Positions 15,534 to 24,192 of a DNA stretch of 64,000 bases are shown piece after piece. Below the pieces are notes generated by a model. That model worked only from the letters and a program-made list of their open reading frames with translations, was not told the DNA's origin and did no database searches. Source of the DNA: Falsihalocynthiibacter halioticoli (lineage in GTDB: Bacteria > Pseudomonadota > Alphaproteobacteria > Rhodobacterales > Rhodobacteraceae); contig NZ_JAOYFC010000002.1 in assembly GCF_025802015.1 (NCBI RefSeq), positions 620,001 through 684,000 on the forward strand. Reading direction: 5' to 3'. Both the position numbers and the translations under genes were made by a program. How positions within the stretch are numbered: the stretch's first letter is position 1; every line of letters starts with the position of its first letter.

Positions 15534-15887
15534 ATGCACAATTCTGCAAGGCTCGATCCTATGAATTTGATGCAAGACGCCCCTAATGTTGTCAGTGAAG
15601 ACGGGCTGCGCACACTACTTGCCGAGGGTCATTCGGCGGATGTTGTGTGCCGGGTTACGCCCAAACGTACAGGTGCTCAGTGGTCCGGAGTTTGGACCGT
15701 GCATTGCGTCTCGCCAGATGGCGAGACGCGTCGCCTGCTCGTCACCGCGCGTAACAACATGGCGGCCCGAGAGTTTAAGACAATCAACGGCTTATCCAGC
15801 TTCCTCGCCGGGCTTGGTGTTTCGATCGTCTCGATCCCCATGTTCGAAGGCAAGATCGCCTCTCACAAGTTGGACGACGCGGGCTAA
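15534..15887 (+). CDS. Hypothetical protein at the head of the virB operon
   Basis: 117 aa from the ATG at 15534; the ATG at 15561 (MNLMQDAPN) is an equal candidate. No signal peptide or membrane segment. It shows alternating hydrophobic strands (SADVVCRVTPKRTGAQWSGVWTVHCV, RRLLVTARNN) and no motif I recognise. The downstream lytic transglycosylase frame overlaps its end, so translation of the two may be coupled. It may be a regulator or accessory factor of the transfer operon. Confidence 0.6.
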   Translation: MHNSARLDPMNLMQDAPNVVSEDGLRTLLAEGHSADVVCRVTPKRTGAQWSGVWTVHCVSPDGETRRLLVTARNNMAAREFKTINGLSSFLAGLGVSIVSIPMFEGKIASHKLDDAG

Positions 15888-16530
15888 GCCACTTGCCGTC
15901 TTCGCAGCATTCCTAGCTGCCCCGGCCTATTCCGAAGGCTTCGTGCTTTCCATGCGAGCCGATGGCCAGCTGGAGACCAAATCCCCCCAATCAGGTTTTG
16001 CGCAAAGCTATGTCGACGGGATTGGTGAAAACCCGCCAGAGCTGATCGTTTTTGCAGCGCCTGAGCCTGAAGCTCCGCCTCCTGCACCCGCCCGCGCCGT
16101 TCCCCGCCCCGAAGTCCTGTCAGCCATTGAAAGCACGGCGCATCGTTATGGCGGGCACCCCGCGCTGCGCCGTGCTGGCCTCTCCGTTTCCGAATGGCAG
16201 GCGCTGTTCCAAGCCAATATCGAGATCGAAAGCGCCTATCGCCCAAATGCGCGCAGTTCCGCAGGCGCGATTGGCCTTGGACAGCTGATGCCCGCGACGG
16301 CCGCGCAGCTCGGCGTGGATCCGCATGACTGGCAGGCCAACCTCGACGGGTCCGCCCGCTACCTTCTGATGATGCTGGCGCAGTTCGGCGCGCCCGAACT
16401 CGCGCTCGCTGCCTATAACGCGGGACCAGACGCGGTCACGCGCTATGGCGGCATCCCTCCCTACCAAGAAACCCAAAATCACGTGCGCCGGGTCATGGCC
16501 GTGCGTGACCGACTGACTGGAGCCTCCTGA
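15817..16530 (+). CDS. virB1: VirB1-like lytic transglycosylase
   Basis: About 237 aa. The start is uncertain: there is no nearby ATG in frame, and a GTG at 15817 (or TTG at 15814) gives a plausible export signal (LAVFAAFLAAPAYSEG). The SLT domain is in the C-terminal half: IEIESAYRPNARSSAGAIG with the catalytic glutamate, LGQLMPATAAQLG, and ALAAYNAGPDAV. VirB1 opens the peptidoglycan for assembly of the secretion channel. It overlaps virB2 by one base (TGATG). Confidence 0.83.
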   Translation: MFRSSRSPCSKARSPLTSWTTRAKPLAVFAAFLAAPAYSEGFVLSMRADGQLETKSPQSGFAQSYVDGIGENPPELIVFAAPEPEAPPPAPARAVPRPEVLSAIESTAHRYGGHPALRRAGLSVSEWQALFQANIEIESAYRPNARSSAGAIGLGQLMPATAAQLGVDPHDWQANLDGSARYLLMMLAQFGAPELALAAYNAGPDAVTRYGGIPPYQETQNHVRRVMAVRDRLTGAS

Positions 16531-16820
16531 TGCACACACAACTCCGCACGATCCTGTCGCTGGCTCTGGCCAGCTTGATGATTGCCAATCCCGCCCTTGC
16601 GCAAAGCATCGACCTCTCGCCAGTCCAGAACCTGCTGCAGGGCATCGTCGACACGATCACCGGCCCCTTGGGCATTGTCATCGGCACCCTGGCCCTGATT
16701 GGCGTGTTCCTCTCCTGGCTCTTTGGCATTCTGGATTTCCGCCAGGCTCTTTGGGTGCTGGTCGCTATCGCAGGCATCGCAGCTGCGCCGACCATCGTGA
16801 CCGCCATCTGGGGCGCATAA
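16530..16820 (+). CDS. virB2: VirB2/TrbC-type pilin
   Basis: 96 aa. Signal peptide ends near NPALAQS; the mature part has two hydrophobic helices (LGIVIGTLALIGVFLSWLFG, ALWVLVAIAGIAAAPTIV) joined by a short polar turn (ILDFRQ), the standard VirB2 fold. The ATG overlaps the stop of the preceding transglycosylase gene. It is the major subunit of the conjugative pilus. Confidence 0.9.
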   Translation: MHTQLRTILSLALASLMIANPALAQSIDLSPVQNLLQGIVDTITGPLGIVIGTLALIGVFLSWLFGILDFRQALWVLVAIAGIAAAPTIVTAIWGA

Positions 16821-16827
16821 ATCCGGC

Positions 16828-17106
16828 ATGGCAACGCAAACCCGCCTCTTCCTGGGCCTGATCCGGCCGCCAAAGCTCATCGGCTTACCAATCATGTATG
16901 CAATGGTTTGGCTCTTCGGGTTTGTGTTGCTGTTTCTTTGGGTCCAGAGCTGGCCGGTGATCATCATCGCCGCTCTGGCCTATCCCACACTTTGGAAAGC
17001 GGCCGATTGGGATCCTGCCTTTCTTGAGGTGATGGTCACCGCCCTCCAGGAAACGCCGCCCACCCCGAACCGCAAGATCCATTCGGGGGACAGCTATGCT
17101 CCATAA
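16828..17106 (+). CDS. virB3: VirB3 inner-membrane protein
   Basis: 92 aa with the VirB3 pattern: RLFLGLIRPPKLIGLPI at the N-terminus, then a long hydrophobic segment (YAMVWLFGFVLLFLWVQSWPVIIIAALAYP, about residues 31-60). It lies between virB2 and virB4 and overlaps virB4 by 11 bases, the normal gene order. VirB3 joins the inner-membrane platform with VirB4. Confidence 0.9.
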   Translation: MATQTRLFLGLIRPPKLIGLPIMYAMVWLFGFVLLFLWVQSWPVIIIAALAYPTLWKAADWDPAFLEVMVTALQETPPTPNRKIHSGDSYAP

Positions 17107-19462
17107 CCCCTCGGATGATCTTGCGACGCTACCGGACTGGGCGCGCAAAGAGCGCCCTATGGCCAGCATGCTGCCCTATGTCAGCCTCGTGAATGACGTG
17201 ACGATCCGCACGCGCGGCAATGCCCTGTTCCAGTGCATCCGCCTTGATGGCGTCAACAGCATGACCAGCGATGACGCGCACTTGGAGAAGATCCGCGCGC
17301 TTTTTGCAGCGATCATTGCGCAGATCGGGCCGGAGTACAGTTTCTACGTGCACAAGGTTTCAAAAGCGATCGAGACTGCTTTGCCACCGGTTCGCGAGGA
17401 AGGGTTTGCGCAAGCGCTGGACACCCGCTGGCAGGTGGCCATGGCGCAGGCGGGTCTGCGGGACAAGACACTCACGCTCACGGTGCTGAAACGCCCTCCC
17501 ATGGGCGCGCGGCTGCGCCTGAAACGCTCAGACTCGATCGCCCAGCTCAAAGACCAGACCGCCAAGCAATTGCGCAAGCTCAGCGAGGTCGTCGGGTTCC
17601 TACTATCGTCATTTACAGAGATGAACCCGCGCCTGCTCGGCGCTGAAAGCGGCGAGCTGCTCGGATTCCTCGGGGCGCTCAACATCGGCCAAGAGCGACC
17701 TCTCTTCGCAAAATCCCGCTTTGGCGTCATTGCCGAAGATGTAGCCAACACCCGCGTAACGTTTCAGGGGCGAGGCTTTACGCTCGACGATGGGACGGCG
17801 GGCAAGCGGTTTGGCACCAGCTTTGCGATCAAGACCTATCCGGCCAAAACCAACTGCACCATGTTCGATGAGCTGAACCTGCCCGTCGACATGGTGGTCA
17901 CACACTCCTTCACGCCGATCAACAGCAACATCATGGCCAGCCGGATCATGCGCCAACAGCGCCTAATGAAGGCCAGCGATGACGGCGCGATTTCACTCGC
18001 CGAAGAACTGGTAGACGCGCTGGACGATCTGGAATCCAAGCGCCTCAGTTTTGGCGACCATCACATGACGGTGACGGTTTTCGCCGAGACCGAGGAAAAG
18101 CTGGAAGCCATCGCTTCCGAGGTACGCAACATCGCGGCCAGTGAAGGCGTCAATCTTGTCAATGAGAGCTTTGCAGCTCGGACGCATTATTTCGCGCAGC
18201 ATCCGGGCAATGGGCAGATGCGCAGCCGCAAGGCCGCCATCACCAACACGAATTTTGCTGATCTCGCAGCGCTGCATCGCGGTCAACTGGGCAAACCCGG
18301 ACACAAAGTGCCTTGGGGCAAGCCGATCACTCTCTTCCCGACGCCGGAGCGTTCGGGCTTCCTGTTCAACTACCATGAGACAGGTCAGCCGGACAAAGAG
18401 CCGACCGGTGGGCACACCTTGATCCTCGGTCGTCCTGGCTCCGGCAAGTCGGTGTTGTCAGCCTTCCTCATGACCCAAGCCCGGCGCTGCGACGCACGCG
18501 TGTTTGTCTTCGACTATCGCGCTGGCATGGAAATGGCCGTACGCGCCAATGGCGGGCGCTACAGCGCCATCAAGGCAGGTGAAACCACTGGCCTCAACCC
18601 ACTGCGCACAGAAATCGACGGGCGCGGGCAAGCCTGGCTCTCCGATTGGTTGGCCACCCTTTTGCATCGCTCCGACAAGCCCCTGAGCCCAGTTCAAATT
18701 AATCGCATCCAAGAAGTGGTGCGCCAGAACGCCGGAGCCAGCGATGCCACGCTGCGCAACTGGCAGGATTTGGCCTCCCTCTTTGTGGCCGGGGCGGATG
18801 AAGGGGATCTGTTCGAGCGGATCCAGGAATGGACCGCAGACGGCCGCTACGGTTGGATTTTCGGGCAAAGCTCTGAGGATACTTTTTCGCTCGATGGTGA
18901 TGTCGTCGGGTTCGACCTTACCGGCATTCTCGACAGTGAAAGCGAGAAAGAACGCATGGCGGTCCTGTCCTATCTGTTTCGGCGGGTGGAGCGTGTAATC
19001 GAGGACCGCAAGCCGACGTTGATCATCATCGATGAGGCCTGGAAAGCACTCGACAACCCGTATTTTGCGGACCGGCTGAGCAACTGGCTGGTCACGGCGC
19101 GCAAACAGAACGCGGTTGTCGTGATGATGACCCAATACGCAAGCCAGCTTGAAAAAACCCGCACCGGCAAGACGATTGTCGAGGCCGTGCCGACGCAGCT
19201 CCTACTGCCCAACATCCGCGCCTCGGCCGGTGATTACACCATGTTGGGCCTCGCTGAAAAAGAGCTCAGCGTATTGCTCGGCACCGGCAGCAACTCCCGT
19301 CTGGCGCTGGTGCGCGATGATCAAGGCTCGGTGGTGATTGACGCTGATCTCAGCGCCCTTGGCCCTTACCTCACGATCCTTGGCGGCATGGAAAAAGGCG
19401 AAGCGCTGGTCGGCGCGGATTACCGCCAGAACCTCGATTTTTGGAGAACGATTGATGCGTAG
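17096..19462 (+). CDS. virB4: VirB4 ATPase of the type IV secretion system
   Basis: 788 aa, the usual VirB4 length. N-terminal CagE/TrbE-type domain, then the motor domain with Walker A GRPGSGKSVLS (about residue 445), Walker B TLIIIDEAWKALDNP (about 640-652) and VVMMTQYASQLEK. It energises pilus assembly and substrate transfer at the inner membrane. It starts inside virB3 and overlaps the small lipoprotein gene by 8 bases. Confidence 0.95.
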   Translation: MLHNPSDDLATLPDWARKERPMASMLPYVSLVNDVTIRTRGNALFQCIRLDGVNSMTSDDAHLEKIRALFAAIIAQIGPEYSFYVHKVSKAIETALPPVREEGFAQALDTRWQVAMAQAGLRDKTLTLTVLKRPPMGARLRLKRSDSIAQLKDQTAKQLRKLSEVVGFLLSSFTEMNPRLLGAESGELLGFLGALNIGQERPLFAKSRFGVIAEDVANTRVTFQGRGFTLDDGTAGKRFGTSFAIKTYPAKTNCTMFDELNLPVDMVVTHSFTPINSNIMASRIMRQQRLMKASDDGAISLAEELVDALDDLESKRLSFGDHHMTVTVFAETEEKLEAIASEVRNIAASEGVNLVNESFAARTHYFAQHPGNGQMRSRKAAITNTNFADLAALHRGQLGKPGHKVPWGKPITLFPTPERSGFLFNYHETGQPDKEPTGGHTLILGRPGSGKSVLSAFLMTQARRCDARVFVFDYRAGMEMAVRANGGRYSAIKAGETTGLNPLRTEIDGRGQAWLSDWLATLLHRSDKPLSPVQINRIQEVVRQNAGASDATLRNWQDLASLFVAGADEGDLFERIQEWTADGRYGWIFGQSSEDTFSLDGDVVGFDLTGILDSESEKERMAVLSYLFRRVERVIEDRKPTLIIIDEAWKALDNPYFADRLSNWLVTARKQNAVVVMMTQYASQLEKTRTGKTIVEAVPTQLLLPNIRASAGDYTMLGLAEKELSVLLGTGSNSRLALVRDDQGSVVIDADLSALGPYLTILGGMEKGEALVGADYRQNLDFWRTIDA

Positions 19463-19613
19463 ACTTTGCGTGCTTACCCTCACCCTTTTGACTCTGACAG
19501 CCTGCGCGGAATACCGGCCGTCGGAAGCAAAATGCTTCAATTCGTTTGCCGAAGTCAGCCGCAGTAACTGCAATTTCGAGCTGCTCGGACCGATTGGTGG
19601 TCTCGGTGAGTAA
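19455..19613 (+). CDS. virB7: Small VirB7-like lipoprotein
   Basis: 52 aa. A lipoprotein signal with lipobox LTAC (LCVLTLTLLTLTAC) puts the lipidated cysteine at about residue 17. The short mature part has two more cysteines (KCFNS, SNCNFEL). Size, lipobox and position suit VirB7, which stabilises VirB9 in the outer membrane; an entry-exclusion lipoprotein is an alternative. It overlaps virB4 at its start and the next gene at its end (GTGAGTAA). Confidence 0.75.
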   Translation: MRRLCVLTLTLLTLTACAEYRPSEAKCFNSFAEVSRSNCNFELLGPIGGLGE

Positions 19614-20754
19614 GCACTGCCTGCATATCTTTGCAGGCTTGGTGTCGCTCGCCGCGCCATTTGCCTATGCCCAAGGCGTGCCGACCTTTGATGCGGGCAT
19701 GTTCTTGCAGCGCGACCGCGTGCTGCAGCAGGGCGAACAAGATCTGGCTCTGCAGCGAGATCGGCTGACCAAAGAAGAAGAGCTCGAAGAGCTCGAACAT
19801 GAACAACTTCAAGCGCTAGAAGACATTCTCGATGCCTCGACGCTTGCCAGCGGGAACTCAGGCGCACTGGTCGCAAGCCTGGAAGCTGGTTCATCGCCTG
19901 AGAGCGCTGCAGACACGCTCTATGGTTCGGTCGACCCAAACCCAAGCGCAGCCCAGATGTTCGGCGATGCCTCGGGATCGATTGAAGAGCTGATCATTCG
20001 CGCGGCTCAGGAAACGCACCACATGTCTGGCGTGCGCGCGGCGGGTCTCTCGCCCAAGCAATGGCGTTGCCTGTTGCAGGCGCTGATCTGGCAAGAAAGC
20101 CGCTTCACAATCGGCGCGCGCTCCCCCGTCGGCGCATTTGGCCTGACCCAGATCATGCCCGGCACGGCACAGGATCTCGGGATCTACCCGGCCTATTATG
20201 AAAACCCCTACATCCAGGTCACCGGCGGCGCGCGCTATCTGGCGCAGATGCTGGCCATGTTTGATGGCAACATCATTCACGGGCTGGCCGCCTACAATGC
20301 CGGTCCCGGCAATGTGCAGCGCTACGGCGGCGTGCCGCCGTTTGCCGAAACCCAGCATTACGTTCAGGTGATCCCTGAGCGCTACAATCTCTACCTTGCC
20401 CGCGTGGGCGGCGTCGATGCGCTTGGCACGATTGATCCTGTCTTGCTTGCCAACTCCACGATGAGCCTGACCTCGTTCAGCGCAGGGGTCTATGGCGATT
20501 ATTCCATGGTGTCGGTGCAAGCGGCCGCGCAGCGCGTGCAGGATATTATCAGCCGCATTGGCGAGACAGATGACATTCACGCGGCCATGTCGCTCAACAC
20601 CTACGCGCGGGCTGAACTTGCTCGCCTGATCGCGATCCGCACGCGCCTCAAGGCCGCCCATACCCGCCCGCTTAGCGCGGCAGAGCTGGCCATGGCGGCC
20701 GCGCAGGCCCGCGAACAAGACTTCATGCAATTCGATCTGGAGGCACTCCGATGA
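19606..20754 (+). CDS. Hybrid VirB5-like / lytic transglycosylase protein
   Basis: 382 aa from a GTG at 19606 (overlap GTGAGTAA with the lipoprotein gene). Signal peptide ends at PFAYAQG. The region after it (VPTFDAGMFLQRDRVLQQG) is like the start of VirB5/TrbJ proteins, followed by a charged coiled coil (TKEEELEELEHEQLQALED). An SLT domain occupies about residues 140-265: WQESRFTIGARSPVGAFG, LTQIMPGTAQDLG, LAAYNAGPGNV. A helical VirB5-like tail closes the protein. It is the second transglycosylase of the operon and may combine wall opening with pilus-tip function. Confidence 0.8.
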   Translation: MSKHCLHIFAGLVSLAAPFAYAQGVPTFDAGMFLQRDRVLQQGEQDLALQRDRLTKEEELEELEHEQLQALEDILDASTLASGNSGALVASLEAGSSPESAADTLYGSVDPNPSAAQMFGDASGSIEELIIRAAQETHHMSGVRAAGLSPKQWRCLLQALIWQESRFTIGARSPVGAFGLTQIMPGTAQDLGIYPAYYENPYIQVTGGARYLAQMLAMFDGNIIHGLAAYNAGPGNVQRYGGVPPFAETQHYVQVIPERYNLYLARVGGVDALGTIDPVLLANSTMSLTSFSAGVYGDYSMVSVQAAAQRVQDIISRIGETDDIHAAMSLNTYARAELARLIAIRTRLKAAHTRPLSAAELAMAAAQAREQDFMQFDLEALR

Positions 20755-21530
20755 CCCGCTTTCTATCCACCGTTGCCACTTGCGCGCTGTTGGTTGCTTC
20801 ACCTGTGTCTGCCCAAGGTGTTCCGACTGTCGACACACGCAACATCGCCCAGGAAATTCGTCAGCTGCAGCAGATGCTGGAGGATTTCGGGATCCAGACC
20901 GACCAGCTCGACACGCTTCTCGAACAACTCGACCTAGTGCAGCAGCAACTCGACACGCTCAATGAGACCTACGCCGCCCTGACCGGCGCGACGGATATCA
21001 TCGAGATGGCCATGGGCGGTGATCTCGACGGGCTTCTCGATCAGGAATTCGGCGATCTCCTTGGCACCATCCGGCAAATCCAAAGCGGCGATTTCAGCGG
21101 TCTGATCGGCAATGCAGCCCCACAGATGGAGGGCCGCATGACGCAAGCCTTGGAGGACGCAGGCTTTGACCAAGACAGCCTGTCCGACATGGCCAGCAGC
21201 GGCAATCCGGGCGCGGAACGTATCGCTAGCCAGGCGGGCACTGGGGCCGTTATGTCAGCAGCGGCCGAGAACAGCTATGAAGAGGCCGCGCAATCCCTTG
21301 AACGGGTCGAGCAGCTGGTCTCACTGATCCCCGATATGGAAACGCTCAAAGAAGCCGTGGATCACAACACCCGCGTCACAGCCGAACTGGCGATTGCCAT
21401 GACGCGCATGTGGGAACTCGAAGCCATTCAGACCGTCGGCGCGGGCCAATCCGGCGTGGTGGATGCCGCCACGCTGGCCGAAGAACGCCGCTACATGGAC
21501 TTCACCCTGCCAGACTTGCGCGCGGACTGA
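20751..21530 (+). CDS. virB5: VirB5-like minor pilin / channel component
   Basis: 259 aa. Signal peptide (ATCALLVASPVSAQG), then VPTVDTRNIAQEIRQLQQML, a long helical stretch rich in Gln and Leu, a Gly/Ala-rich middle, and a helical C-terminus. It matches VirB5/TrbJ proteins, which sit at the pilus tip and mediate contact. It overlaps the hybrid protein gene by 4 bases, and its start resembles that gene's mature N-terminus (QGVPT.D), hinting at duplication. Confidence 0.82.
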   Translation: MTRFLSTVATCALLVASPVSAQGVPTVDTRNIAQEIRQLQQMLEDFGIQTDQLDTLLEQLDLVQQQLDTLNETYAALTGATDIIEMAMGGDLDGLLDQEFGDLLGTIRQIQSGDFSGLIGNAAPQMEGRMTQALEDAGFDQDSLSDMASSGNPGAERIASQAGTGAVMSAAAENSYEEAAQSLERVEQLVSLIPDMETLKEAVDHNTRVTAELAIAMTRMWELEAIQTVGAGQSGVVDAATLAEERRYMDFTLPDLRAD

Positions 21531-21534
21531 CCCC

Positions 21535-22185
21535 ATGAACAGCGAGGCAGAAATCATCGAAGAAGAGCTCGTCTACGGCGCAAGACGACGCGAGCTCATG
21601 TGGCAGAAACTGGGGCTGACAGGCATGGCATTTGGCATGGCAGGTTGCCTCGCCGCTGCCCTCGTTGCCCTGCTCGACGTGGACCCGCCGCCCATCATCG
21701 TGCCCTTTGATAGCGAAACCGGCATGGCCCTCCCCAATGCCGTGGTTGAAGCGGTCTCACTCACGGAACGCCCCGCTATCATCGAGGCACAGGTCTACCG
21801 CTATGTCATTGATCGAGAGACATACAATCAGCTCGACAATGACGTGCGGGTGCGGCGGGTCCTGGACCAGTCGGACGGTGCGGCCGCTGCAGGGCTGCGC
21901 GCGCTTTGGACCAGCGGCCATGAGGCCTATCCTCCGGACAGCTACGGCACAGATGCGCGGCTTGATGTTGAGGTTCTGTCGATCACTCATATCAGCGCTA
22001 ACCGTGCCCAGGTGCGTCTGCGTAAGCGGCTAAATTCACCGCGTGGCAGTCAAAACGGGCTCTTCACCGCAACCCTGATGTTTGAGTTTCGGCCCGAGAA
22101 TAGCCGGTCGATCGATGATGTCTGGCAGAACCCCTTCGGCTTCACTGTCACCGAATATGCGATCCGCTCGGATCGTTTGGAGTAA
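21535..22185 (+). CDS. virB8: VirB8 inner-membrane protein
   Basis: 216 aa from the ATG at 21535 (MNSEAEIIEEELVYGARRR). Cytoplasmic tail, one membrane helix (LTGMAFGMAGCLAAALVAL, about residues 27-45), then a periplasmic NTF2-like VirB8 domain with VYRYVIDRETYNQ and NPFGFTVTEYAIR at the end. It is the assembly hub of the channel and stands 4 bases after virB5, in the usual order before virB9. Confidence 0.92.
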   Translation: MNSEAEIIEEELVYGARRRELMWQKLGLTGMAFGMAGCLAAALVALLDVDPPPIIVPFDSETGMALPNAVVEAVSLTERPAIIEAQVYRYVIDRETYNQLDNDVRVRRVLDQSDGAAAAGLRALWTSGHEAYPPDSYGTDARLDVEVLSITHISANRAQVRLRKRLNSPRGSQNGLFTATLMFEFRPENSRSIDDVWQNPFGFTVTEYAIRSDRLE

Positions 22186-22188
22186 CCA

Positions 22189-22884
22189 ATGCGCCGCCTG
22201 TTCCTGACCCTCGCCTTCCTAATTTCACTCGCTAGCACTGCCTATGCAGAAACCCAGCCGCGCCAAGGCCCCTATGATGCCCGCGTCCGGCTCGCCACCT
22301 ATCAGGATGGGCAGGTCTATCGCATCCGCACCAGCCTGACCCATGTGACCAGCATTGAATTCGGCCAAGGCGAGACCATCCGCTCGATCATTGCGGGCGA
22401 CACTGAAGGCTTCCTTTTGGACGGCGTGCCAGGCGGTCAGGCTTTTGCGATCAAGCCCGTCACGCGCGGCGCACATACCAACATCACCGTCTATACCAAC
22501 CGGCGCAGTTACTATTTCAATGTGACCGAAGCGAGTTCGCCGACTTTTTACGTCATTCGCTTCACCTATCCCGAGGCCGCACCACGGCAATCCCGTGTTG
22601 CTTCAACCGCGCCAGCAAACCACGCCTATGGCGTCAGCGCGCAATCCGAGATCACCCCACGCGAGATTTGGGACGACGGCACTTTCACCTATTTCCGCTT
22701 TGCCGCAAACGCGCCGTTGCCCGCAATCTTTCGCTGGTCTGCTGGCAATGAGCGCAGTGTGAATGCTCTGGCCCGACCTGATGGTGTGATCCGTGTGTCA
22801 GGTGTCAGCGATCGATGGGTTCTCAGGCTCGGCGAGGATGAAATCTGCGTCCAAGAGATGAGCGAGGCAAACCACAATGAGTGA
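22189..22884 (+). CDS. virB9: VirB9 outer-membrane channel component
   Basis: 231 aa with signal peptide (FLTLAFLISLASTAYAE). Family blocks are visible: DARVRLATYQDGQVYRI, FGQGETIRSIIAGDTEGF, AFAIKPVTRGAHTNITVYTNRRSY (N-terminal domain) and DDGTFTYFRF with ALARPDGVIRVSG at the C-terminus. VirB9 forms the outer-membrane ring with VirB7 and VirB10. It overlaps virB10 by 8 bases. Confidence 0.93.
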   Translation: MRRLFLTLAFLISLASTAYAETQPRQGPYDARVRLATYQDGQVYRIRTSLTHVTSIEFGQGETIRSIIAGDTEGFLLDGVPGGQAFAIKPVTRGAHTNITVYTNRRSYYFNVTEASSPTFYVIRFTYPEAAPRQSRVASTAPANHAYGVSAQSEITPREIWDDGTFTYFRFAANAPLPAIFRWSAGNERSVNALARPDGVIRVSGVSDRWVLRLGEDEICVQEMSEANHNE

Positions 22885-24190
22885 AACAGCTGAGCTTAAG
22901 AAACGCCTCGAAGCGCTTGAAGGCAAACCACAAAACCGAAAATCGCGACCGTCCGTTGTCACTATTGCCCTAGGCATTGGGGCAATCGCCGCTCTAGGCA
23001 GCCTCTTGCTATTGTTCTCTGGCGGTTCTGAACCCGACAGCCTGGAAACCGCCTCCCCGGATGAATTCCAAGCAGCGGGACCGGGCTTTGGTGCGCTCGA
23101 GCCCACGCCTGCACCGATTGACACAACTCCGCCGCCGGAGCCGGAACCAGATAGCGAAACGGAAGAGCTACGCGCGCAAATGGACGCTATGCGCACCGAG
23201 CTCGAAGCCCTGCGCAACGCATCCGCACCTGAAGTCCCAGCCGTCAACACTGAAGCATTGGAGACCTTGGGTGCAGAGATCGATGCCCTGCGCAGTGAGG
23301 CCGCTGCTACGCAAGCCGCCTTGCGCGAAGAGTTGGAAGAGCGCGCACGGCAAATCCAGCGACTTCAAAATGATTTGGAGCTTGCGCGCCTGGAAACCCC
23401 GGGCACGCCCGCACCAACCGGCCCCACGGCCGAGGAACTGCGTATGCAAGAGCTCGAGCGGCGGCGGCAAGCCGAGCTTGAGGAACTGCAAGCGCGTATT
23501 GCCAGCCCAATTATCGCTTTTGGCGGCACTGGAAGCGGCAACAATGATACCGCCGCCGAGCAGCGTCGACTTGATGGCGATACAGACTTTGTTCGCAACG
23601 GCGCTGAACCCGCTGAGGTGACGCAGGCCCAGCTGATCGTGAACCCGTCAAACACGGTTGTTCAGGGCACGATGATCCAGGCCGTGCTCGAGACAGCGAT
23701 CGACAGCTCGCTCGCCGGTCAGGTCCGCGCGATGGTGTCTGAAGATGTCCACGCCTATGACGGCTCGCGGATCCTGATCCCGCGCGGCGCGCGTCTGATC
23801 GGGCGGTATCAATCTGGTCTCGATATCGCGCAGCAACGCGTGACGATCGCCTGGGACCGGATCATTCTGCCCAGCAATCAGACCGTCGAAATCAGCGCCT
23901 TCGGAGGCGATGAACTGGGCCGCTCCGGAACGACCGGTTTCGTCGACAGCCGCTTTGGCACGCGGTTCGGTTCTGCCGCCCTGATATCGCTGATCGGAGC
24001 CTTGCCCGCCGTCGCCGCGCAAAACACCGAAGATGAGATTACTTCGGATGTCCTCGAGGGCATTGGCGAAGATCTGCGAGACAGCGCGCAAAGCGTGATT
24101 GGCGAATATCTTTCCGTCTCACCCGTGATCTATGTCGATCAAGGTGCCCGCGTCACCGTGATGGTCGACCGCGATCTGGAGATTTTCTGA
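22877..24190 (+). CDS. virB10: VirB10 channel scaffold protein
   Basis: 437 aa. A short cytoplasmic tail, one membrane helix (VVTIALGIGAIAALGSLLLLF, about 28-48), a proline-rich segment, a long coiled coil (about 90-210) and the TrbI/VirB10 C-terminal beta-barrel domain with VVQGTMIQAVLETAID, DGSRILIPRGARLIG and QGARVTVMVDRDLEIF. It links both membranes and senses ATP use. Between virB9 and virB11, as usual. Confidence 0.95.
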   Translation: MSETAELKKRLEALEGKPQNRKSRPSVVTIALGIGAIAALGSLLLLFSGGSEPDSLETASPDEFQAAGPGFGALEPTPAPIDTTPPPEPEPDSETEELRAQMDAMRTELEALRNASAPEVPAVNTEALETLGAEIDALRSEAAATQAALREELEERARQIQRLQNDLELARLETPGTPAPTGPTAEELRMQELERRRQAELEELQARIASPIIAFGGTGSGNNDTAAEQRRLDGDTDFVRNGAEPAEVTQAQLIVNPSNTVVQGTMIQAVLETAIDSSLAGQVRAMVSEDVHAYDGSRILIPRGARLIGRYQSGLDIAQQRVTIAWDRIILPSNQTVEISAFGGDELGRSGTTGFVDSRFGTRFGSAALISLIGALPAVAAQNTEDEITSDVLEGIGEDLRDSAQSVIGEYLSVSPVIYVDQGARVTVMVDRDLEIF

Positions 24191-24192
24191 TC

